Below, piece by piece: positions 1-5,014 of a stretch of DNA of 7,217 nucleotides (position 1 is the first letter of the stretch; the number at the start of each line of letters is the position of its first letter). A model generated the notes under the pieces. That model was not told where the DNA came from. It was given only the letters and a program-made list of their open reading frames with translations, and ran no database searches. Origin of the DNA: Caldisericaceae bacterium (lineage in GTDB: Bacteria > Caldisericota > Caldisericia > Caldisericales > Caldisericaceae). Location of the stretch: positions 1 to 7,217 of the forward strand of contig JALSNB010000324.1 of NCBI GenBank assembly GCA_026987225.1, in the 5' to 3' direction. Position numbers and translations under genes: made by a program.

Positions 1-3000
1 TCCGGTACTATTACCATTGTCGTTCATATACCCGACAATGTAAAAAACGGGACGTCCATCAGCGATACAGCAACAGTTTCGTTTAACGAGGGAAATCCCG
101 CAACGGATACCGAAAATACCGGAATTGTATCTCAACCGAATTTGAATTTTTCGAAAGATTCAGTACCTGATCCTGATCCTGCAACCCCCGGTGGAAAAAT
201 TACTTATACTATTAACTACTCAAATAACGGTAACGAATTTGCTACGGGCACCGAGATAACGGATGAAATACCGCAACACACTTATTTTGTTGTGGGATCC
301 GTTGCAACGGAATCCGGCGTTACCGTGAAATACTCGAATGATAACGGTACAAGCTGGAATTATACGCCTGTCGATTCCGGAGACGGTACCGACCATAACT
401 TAACGAATATCAAGTTCATCGTAGGGACATTGAGCAATGACGGTGTAAATCACGCCGCATCGTTCGAAGTTTCCATAGAAAATCCTCTTGATAACGGAAC
501 CGTAATAGAAAACAGTGCGACGATCTCATGCAATGAAACCGCTCCCAAACAGGCAACAAATCAGCTTACCGTCGGCTCTGCCCCTGCCCTTCACATTACA
601 AAAACCGCTCCGAGCAGTGCAAATGCCGGAGATACGATCACCTATACGATAGAATACTGGAACGACGGTACTATGGACTCTACAGGTACGGTTATTACGG
701 AAAGCTATGATCCTAACCTTGAATTCGTATCTGCAAATCCTTCGCCTGATTCCGGAACAAATAACCAGTGGACCATAGGAACTGTTCATAACGACGGAGT
801 TCATCATACGATTACGATTAATGCAAAAATCAAAGCCCCGACACCTAACGGAATCGATATTACGAATACTGTAACCATTGATTCCGACCAGACCAATCCT
901 CAGCAGGCTACGGCTCATACAACGGTTGGCTCCGCTCCCACTCTTACGATTACCAAAACGGATTCCCAAGACCCCGTAGAGGCAGGTGATAATATCGTTT
1001 ATACGATAACAGTAGGTAATACCGGAAACGAGAGTGCATCCAACGTCGTAATAACGGATAACATTCCTGCAAATACGACATTCCTTTCCGCACGCTTCAT
1101 AACAAAATCAGGAACGATAACAGACCCAGGTGCTGGAAACACAGGCACCGTTAAATGGACTCTTAACGGAACGCTTTCACCAAACGAAGAATTTGCAGTT
1201 GAACTTATAGTCAAAACAAATTCTCCTCTTGATAGCGGCACCGTAATCCATAATACTGCCCATGTTTCCTGTAATGAAGATCCTACAGGAAAAGATGCGA
1301 CTCAAGATACAACGATACAATCCAAACCCGTGCTTCATATCAGCAAAGTCGATCTGCAGGATCCCGTTCAGGCAGGCGATAACATTACCTATCATATCAC
1401 AGTAACAAACGACGGTAATATGAATGCTCACAACGTTATCATTACCGATGATGTTCCCACAAATACAACATTCGTATCGGCTCAATTCCTAAGCGGAGGA
1501 ACAGGAACGATAACAGACCCAGGTGCTGGAAACACGGGCACCGTTAAATGGACTCTTAACGGAACGCTTAACGTAGGAACGCCTCTCGTTTTGGAAATAG
1601 TCGTTAAGACCAATTCTCCTCTTCCGAACGGAACTGTGATCAATAACACCGCTTCCGTATCTTCGGACGAAGTATCTCCTATCAGTGCATCCCAAGATAC
1701 AACCGTCGGCTCCGCCCCTGCCCTTCACATTACAAAAACCGACAGTCCCGATCCGGTGCAGGCCGGTGGCAACATTACTTATACGATTACCGTGCAAAAC
1801 AGTGGAAATATGGATGCAACAAATGTTGTGATTACAGATGAAGTTCCTCAGCACACAACATTCGTATCCGCACAATTTGTGAGCGGAAGCGGGAATATCA
1901 CTGCTCCTGCGGTGGGTGATACGGGTACCGTTGTGTGGACGCCGAATCCTTCGGTTTTACATGAAGGAGAATCGATTGTTGTTCAGCTTGTCGTAAAAAC
2001 TTTAGATTCTTTGCCGAACGGAACGGAGATTACAAATATTGCATATGCGGATTCATCGGAAATTACTCGTATTTCCGCAACTCAAAAAACAACGGTAGGC
2101 GGAACCCCCGTACTTCAGATAGACAAAGTTGTTTATCCCACTTCCGGTGCACCCGGAAAACTTATGATATATGCGATAAATTACAGAAACATAGGAAACG
2201 CTCCTGCAACAAACGTAAAAATTACAGAGACGTTGCCAAATGAAGTGGAATTTTACTTTGCCAATCCGTCTCCCACTCAGGGAAATAACGTGTGGATCAT
2301 TCCGAAACTCGATAGAAACCAGAGCGGAAGCATTACCGTGATCGTAAAAATAAAAGACGATGTTCCTCTCGGCACGATTGTTCGTAATACGGCCACCATA
2401 AGCTCGGATCAAACTTCTACCAAACAAGCGGAGGCAAGTTTTGAGGTTAAATCTCCGAGATTCTGGGATCCGGAACACGTTTACCAGAAAAAAGTCGTAT
2501 CACCCGAAGGAAATGTTGCTCCTGGAACATGGCTTACCTATACTAACTATTACGGGAATGCCGGGAATGCGGATGCAACAAACGTTACCATAACGGACAC
2601 GCTTGATACGAACCTCGATGAAACAACACTTGTTATATATAACGGCGGGGTCTATCATCCAGAAAACAGGACGATTACCTGGGTAATTCCTGTTGTGCAT
2701 CCCGGGGAAACAGGGCATGTTTCCTTTAGAGTTATGGTTAGAAAAACTCTTATGGGGACAACACTTATTACGAATACCTCCTCGGTAAAATCCGATCAAA
2801 CACCTGTTCCTGTAATGACAAATACAGTTTACAATACTGTTTTTGCACCGTACCCATCTTGTCCGAAAAATCCTACTGAACCTAATCCTCCGAATAATCC
2901 TCCTACCCCTGTTAATCCGAGTTCCATAAATATTACAATAAATCCTCCGGAACGGGTTTGTATTAAAACGAATTCCAAGTTTGTATTCACATTTGCAGGT

Positions 3001-4011
3001 GGCACCGCTCCTTATGAATATAGTGTGGATTTCGGAGACGGAAGCGAAAAAATAGTCGGTAAAGAGAGCGGTAAGTTTATCACGTTATTGCACAATTACA
3101 CTAAGGAAGGAACTTATACCGTATCCATTGACGTGAAAGACAGTAAAGGCCAGGAATCCATTCTGTCGAGAACAATAAAAGCGGAAAACTGCGAGGTGGT
3201 TCTGAAGGTTTACCATCATAACTTCATTATCGGTTATCCTGACGGAAACTTCAAGCCGAACAAAAAGGTAACACGTGCCGAAATTGCTACAATGCTTGCA
3301 AGGGCTCTGGGACTTGATGCGGAGCATCTTGTAAATCACATTTCCCCGTTCTCCGATCTTTCCGTTAGACATTGGGCATTTGCCTTCATAAAAAAGGCAT
3401 TCTACGAAAAATTAATGTTTGGCGACAAGAGCGGAACTTTCAGACCCAACAGCTTTGCGACTCGTGCGGAAATTGCCGCAATCTTAGTGAGAATCAGAGG
3501 GTTAAAACCGGAGATACCGCAGGAAGAATTGTTTACTGATGTGAAGCAATCCGATTGGTTTAACGGTTATGTGTATACGGCGGTTAAGGCGGGGCTTATC
3601 CAGGGTTATAAAGATCATACTTTCAGGCCGAACAAATCGGTAACGAGAGCCGAATTCGTAACAATGCTGGACAGGGCGCTTTACAGGGAAGACATACCTC
3701 AGGTAAGCAAATATATCGGGCTAAAAAATATTAGAATATTCCCTGATGTTTCCGAAAGTTTCTGGGCATATAAATATATTCTTGAGGCTGCGTTCCCGCA
3801 TATCGTAACTTATGCGACACGTGCACCGATAAATATATCGATTCCGTCCAAAATAATACCTGTATATCTTGCTTCTACGAAATCCGTTATCGTATATCCC
3901 GCTCTCGGTGAAACCGTTGACGCGATTGTTCCTGTGGATGGTATCAAATCAGGAAAGGATCCGGAAAAGAGAAAAGTGTATGTAAAGATAATTAATAAAG
4001 AAAGACCGTAA
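1..4011 (+). CDS. Giant DUF11-repeat / PKD / SLH surface protein, 5'-partial
   Basis: The frame is open from base 1 to the TAA at 4009-4011, giving 1336 visible residues; the start codon and any signal peptide lie upstream. In window numbering, residues 1-47 end one DUF11-like repeat. Residues 48-948 hold seven more, recognised by the recurring D-P-V-x-A-G-x-x-I-x-Y-x-I-x-x-x-N-x-G start, a V-I-T-D-x-x-P strand and an N-G-T-x-I-x-N-x-A end. A Pro/Asn-rich linker (949-975) leads to a PKD domain (about 976-1065, with F-G-D-G at 1011-1014 and a late G-T-Y-T-V strand). SLH sequences follow (1067-1266) with T-R-A-E at 1091, 1154 and 1215, then a tail to 1336. Family knowledge: SLH domains bind pyruvylated secondary wall polysaccharide, while DUF11 and PKD are extracellular beta-sandwich modules. 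I infer a wall-anchored stalk, adhesin or S-layer-associated protein. No catalytic domain is visible. The ligand and the true length are unknown. Confidence 0.92.
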   Translation, partial: SGTITIVVHIPDNVKNGTSISDTATVSFNEGNPATDTENTGIVSQPNLNFSKDSVPDPDPATPGGKITYTINYSNNGNEFATGTEITDEIPQHTYFVVGSVATESGVTVKYSNDNGTSWNYTPVDSGDGTDHNLTNIKFIVGTLSNDGVNHAASFEVSIENPLDNGTVIENSATISCNETAPKQATNQLTVGSAPALHITKTAPSSANAGDTITYTIEYWNDGTMDSTGTVITESYDPNLEFVSANPSPDSGTNNQWTIGTVHNDGVHHTITINAKIKAPTPNGIDITNTVTIDSDQTNPQQATAHTTVGSAPTLTITKTDSQDPVEAGDNIVYTITVGNTGNESASNVVITDNIPANTTFLSARFITKSGTITDPGAGNTGTVKWTLNGTLSPNEEFAVELIVKTNSPLDSGTVIHNTAHVSCNEDPTGKDATQDTTIQSKPVLHISKVDLQDPVQAGDNITYHITVTNDGNMNAHNVIITDDVPTNTTFVSAQFLSGGTGTITDPGAGNTGTVKWTLNGTLNVGTPLVLEIVVKTNSPLPNGTVINNTASVSSDEVSPISASQDTTVGSAPALHITKTDSPDPVQAGGNITYTITVQNSGNMDATNVVITDEVPQHTTFVSAQFVSGSGNITAPAVGDTGTVVWTPNPSVLHEGESIVVQLVVKTLDSLPNGTEITNIAYADSSEITRISATQKTTVGGTPVLQIDKVVYPTSGAPGKLMIYAINYRNIGNAPATNVKITETLPNEVEFYFANPSPTQGNNVWIIPKLDRNQSGSITVIVKIKDDVPLGTIVRNTATISSDQTSTKQAEASFEVKSPRFWDPEHVYQKKVVSPEGNVAPGTWLTYTNYYGNAGNADATNVTITDTLDTNLDETTLVIYNGGVYHPENRTITWVIPVVHPGETGHVSFRVMVRKTLMGTTLITNTSSVKSDQTPVPVMTNTVYNTVFAPYPSCPKNPTEPNPPNNPPTPVNPSSINITINPPERVCIKTNSKFVFTFAGGTAPYEYSVDFGDGSEKIVGKESGKFITLLHNYTKEGTYTVSIDVKDSKGQESILSRTIKAENCEVVLKVYHHNFIIGYPDGNFKPNKKVTRAEIATMLARALGLDAEHLVNHISPFSDLSVRHWAFAFIKKAFYEKLMFGDKSGTFRPNSFATRAEIAAILVRIRGLKPEIPQEELFTDVKQSDWFNGYVYTAVKAGLIQGYKDHTFRPNKSVTRAEFVTMLDRALYREDIPQVSKYIGLKNIRIFPDVSESFWAYKYILEAAFPHIVTYATRAPINISIPSKIIPVYLASTKSVIVYPALGETVDAIVPVDGIKSGKDPEKRKVYVKIINKERP
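568..606 (+). repeat. 39-nt direct repeat, copy A (R1/R2 junction)
   Basis: This stretch matches 1702-1740 at 38 of 39 bases; the one difference is tct versus tcc in a serine codon. It encodes the identical peptide TVGSAPALHITKT across the border between two DUF11 modules. The two copies are 1134 nt apart and in frame. Confidence 0.9.
1109..1176 (+). repeat. 68-nt direct repeat, copy A (in R3)
   Basis: This stretch equals 1502-1569 at 67 of 68 bases, the difference being a at 1143 versus g at 1536. It lies in the middle of repeat R3 and encodes a segment running from G-T-I-T-D-P-G-A-G to W-T-L-N-G-T-L. The offset is 393 nt, an exact codon multiple and close to one 390-nt module. Confidence 0.95.
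1502..1569 (+). repeat. 68-nt direct repeat, copy B (in R4)
   Basis: Second copy of the 68-nt sequence at 1109-1176, at the corresponding place in repeat R4. The same register continues in weaker form downstream: a shared ttctcctctt occurs at 1221-1230 and 1614-1623, again 393 nt apart. Confidence 0.95.
1702..1740 (+). repeat. 39-nt direct repeat, copy B (R4/R5 junction)
   Basis: Second copy of the 39-nt sequence at 568-606, here across the R4/R5 border, with one silent difference. The corresponding R2/R3 border (919-957) encodes a similar peptide with clearly different codons, so the match between these two non-adjacent borders exceeds what the protein motif alone requires. Confidence 0.9.
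3199..3798 (+). repeat. SLH (S-layer homology) anchoring region (coding)
   Basis: There are three T-R-A-E-bearing SLH units plus one extra half unit. The first (about 3199-3321) begins directly at the I-I-G-Y-P-D-G part and lacks the usual leading F-x-D-V-x-x-x-x-W-A half. The second (about 3349-3510) has F-S-D-L, H-W-A and G-T-F-R-P-N but reads F-G-D-K-S-G where G-Y-x-D-G is usual. The third (about 3532-3690) is close to consensus, with F-T-D-V and G-Y-K-D-H-T-F-R-P-N. A final leading half (F-P-D-V, F-W-A-Y; 3739-3798) has no trailing half. Family knowledge: SLH units work as a pseudo-trimer that binds secondary wall polysaccharide through the conserved T-R-A-E region. The half-plus-two-plus-half order can still complete three folds. 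The region anchors the protein at its C-terminus. Confidence 0.9.
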
Positions 4012-4030
4012 AGAAGTAAATATTATCTCG

Positions 4031-4064
4031 CAAAAAAGGCGCACATGAAAGTGCGCCTTTTTTG
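4031..4064 (+). terminator. Rho-independent terminator after the surface-protein gene
   Basis: A perfect inverted repeat of 14 bp (caaaaaaggcgcac, 4031-4044) pairs with 4051-4064 around a 6-nt loop (atgaaa). The GC-rich core of 7 bp is followed by six T residues at 4058-4063. It starts 20 nt after the stop codon at 4009-4011. The A-tract on the left arm means the hairpin could in principle also stop transcription from the opposite strand. Confidence 0.93.
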
Positions 4065-4071
4065 TTTCTGC

Positions 4072-4099
4072 TTGACACGATTGTTTGTTTTGGTATAAT
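4072..4099 (+). promoter_or_regulatory. Consensus sigma-70-type promoter of the str operon, extended -10
   Basis: TTGACA (4072-4077) and TATAAT (4094-4099) both match the housekeeping consensus perfectly and are separated by 16 bp. A TG at 4091-4092, one base before the -10, makes it an extended -10 promoter. Transcription probably starts near 4105-4108, giving a leader of about 35 nt before rpsL. The -35 begins only 8 nt after the end of the terminator stem. Confidence 0.92.
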
Positions 4100-4128
4100 T
4101 GCAACTTGTGTGAAAGAAAAAATGAAGT

Positions 4129-4134
4129 AGGAGG
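4129..4134 (+). promoter_or_regulatory. Shine-Dalgarno site of rpsL
   Basis: AGGAGG lies 7 nt before the ATG at 4142. It supports this start over other nearby triplets; the GTG at 4138 is in a different frame. Confidence 0.9.
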
Positions 4135-4141
4135 ATAGTGA

Positions 4142-4531
4142 ATGCTTACATTTAACCAATTGGTAAGAAAGCCAAGAAAAAGCAAGAAAGAAAAAAGTAA
4201 AACTCCTGCGTTGCAAGGGTGTCCTCAGAAGAGGGGAGTGTGCGTTCAAGTAAGAACGGCTACTCCGAAAAAGCCGAACTCCGCTTTGAGAAAAATAGCG
4301 AGGGTAAGGCTTACTAATGGTATGGAAGTTACCGCCTATATCGGTGGTATTGGACATAACCTTCAGGAGCACTCGATGGTGCTTGTGAGGGGCGGAAGGG
4401 TAAAAGACCTTCCGGGCGTAAGATACCATATCGTAAGAGGCGCACTCGATGCTGCAGGCGTTGAAGGCAGAAAGAGGGGCAGGTCCAAATACGGAACCAA
4501 GAGGCCCAAAGAAAGTAAGGGAGGTGCTTAA
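4142..4531 (+). CDS. rpsL: 30S ribosomal protein S12
   Basis: The 129-residue product is S12 of the small subunit. S12 sits at the decoding centre and takes part in tRNA selection and translocation. The N-terminus reads N-Q-L-V-R-K-P-R, followed by C-P-Q-K-R-G-V-C (27-34), T-P-K-K-P-N-S-A-L-R-K (41-51), G-H-N-L-Q-E-H-S (71-78) and G-G-R-V-K-D-L-P-G-V-R-Y-H (84-96). All are family signatures, and length is close to the usual 124-135 residues. Lysines 43, 44 and 88 are present, so the classical streptomycin-resistance substitutions at these sites are absent. Asp89 is the residue that RimO methylthiolates in E. coli (counted there as Asp88 without Met); whether this host modifies it is unknown. 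It is the first gene of the operon, just behind the promoter at 4072-4099. Its TAA shares one base with the ATG of rpsG. Confidence 0.99.
   Translation: MLTFNQLVRKPRKSKKEKSKTPALQGCPQKRGVCVQVRTATPKKPNSALRKIARVRLTNGMEVTAYIGGIGHNLQEHSMVLVRGGRVKDLPGVRYHIVRGALDAAGVEGRKRGRSKYGTKRPKESKGGA
4520..4526 (+). promoter_or_regulatory. Shine-Dalgarno site of rpsG inside the end of rpsL
   Basis: GGAGGTG is complementary to the 16S rRNA 3' end over seven bases. It also encodes the last Gly-Gly-Ala residues of S12. The GGAGG core ends 6 nt before the rpsG ATG at 4531, so ribosomes finishing rpsL pass directly over it. Confidence 0.9.
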
Positions 4532-5001
4532 TGCCTCGTAAAAAAATTAGTACCGTAAGGGAGATACCACCCGATCCGGTTTACGGTAGCGTGATTCTCC
4601 AGAAACTTATTAACAATGTAATGAAAGACGGTAAAAAGAGCATGGCCGAGCGGATTGTTTACAACGCTCTTGAAATTGTTAAGAAAAAGACGAAGAAAGA
4701 TCCGCTGGAAGTTTTCGAAACGGCACTTGAAAAGGTACGCCCTCTTGTGGAAGTAAAACCGAGAAGGGTTGGCGGTGCAACCTATCAGGTTCCTATTGAA
4801 GTGGAAAAAGATAGGGGAGAAAAAGTCGCACTGAAATGGATTGTCAGAGCGGCAAGGGAACGTGCAGGCAAGTCTATGATCGAAAAACTTGCGGCAGAAA
4901 TTGTTGATGCTTCGAATGAAACAGGCGGAGCATACAAAAAGAAATTGGACGTTCACAGAATGGCCGAAGCGAACAGATCCTATTCGCATTTCAGATGGTA
5001 A
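4531..5001 (+). CDS. rpsG: 30S ribosomal protein S7
   Basis: The 156-residue product has the standard bacterial S7 length. S7 binds the 3' major domain of 16S rRNA, nucleates assembly of the 30S head and contacts the E-site tRNA. Visible family features are the basic start M-P-R-K-K, D-G-K-K-S-M-A-E-R-I-V-Y (33-44), the hairpin segment R-R-V-G-G-A-T-Y-Q-V-P (78-88), R-A-A-R-E-R (106-111) and the C-terminal R-M-A-E-A-N-R-S-Y-S-H-F-R-W. The ATG overlaps the rpsL stop as TAATG, which suggests translational coupling. In E. coli S7 represses the str operon by binding the long rpsL-rpsG gap; no such gap exists here. fusA follows after 13 nt. Confidence 0.99.
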   Translation: MPRKKISTVREIPPDPVYGSVILQKLINNVMKDGKKSMAERIVYNALEIVKKKTKKDPLEVFETALEKVRPLVEVKPRRVGGATYQVPIEVEKDRGEKVALKWIVRAARERAGKSMIEKLAAEIVDASNETGGAYKKKLDVHRMAEANRSYSHFRW

Positions 5002-5008
5002 GAGGTGA
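5002..5008 (+). promoter_or_regulatory. Shine-Dalgarno site of fusA
   Basis: GAGGTGA matches the anti-Shine-Dalgarno complement over seven bases, and its GAGG core ends 9 nt before GTG 5015. It begins right after the rpsG stop codon and supports GTG as the fusA start. The next in-frame ATG falls beyond the P-loop and cannot be the start. Confidence 0.85.
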
Positions 5009-5014
5009 AGCTGA

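Larger units (their letters stand above)
142..2844 (+). repeat. Tandem array of seven DUF11-type repeats (coding)
   Basis: Seven consecutive modules can be delimited by their shared first strand (L-H-I-T-K-T or similar) and last strand (T-V-G-S-A-P or similar). Approximate borders are R1 142-585 (148 aa), R2 586-939 (118 aa), R3 940-1329 (130 aa), R4 1330-1719 (130 aa), R5 1720-2109 (130 aa), R6 2110-2457 (116 aa) and R7 2458-2844 (129 aa). An eighth, incomplete module lies upstream at 1-141. R3, R4 and R5 are the most alike. R2 and R6 share a shorter middle with an A-N-P-S-P motif. R1 carries a longer middle of the Y-S-N-D-x-G-x-x-W kind. R7 is the most divergent. Borders are judged by eye from recurring motifs and could shift by several residues. 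Confidence 0.85.

Noticed and set aside
142..144. TTG as the start codon of the large surface-protein gene
   Set aside because: The same frame is open back to base 1 and encodes the end of another DUF11 module. There is no Shine-Dalgarno site before 142, so the gene begins upstream of the window.
568..1740. CRISPR array or mobile-element repeats
   Set aside because: The repeated blocks are in frame, of module length and encode the protein repeat. There are no evenly spaced short repeats with unique spacers, no terminal inverted repeats and no transposase.
526..2799. Several open frames of 80-141 codons on the minus strand under the surface-protein gene
   Set aside because: They lie antisense to the repeat array, recur because the repeats recur, and have odd compositions (Cys, Arg and Ser rich) with no recognisable domain or ribosome binding site.
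4101..4141. Riboswitch or leader-peptide attenuator before rpsL
   Set aside because: The leader is only about 35 nt and shows no stable hairpin, T-run or short open frame with its own ribosome binding site.
4142..4531. Streptomycin-resistant form of S12
   Set aside because: Lysines 43, 44 and 88 and the P-G-V motif have the usual sensitive-type residues.
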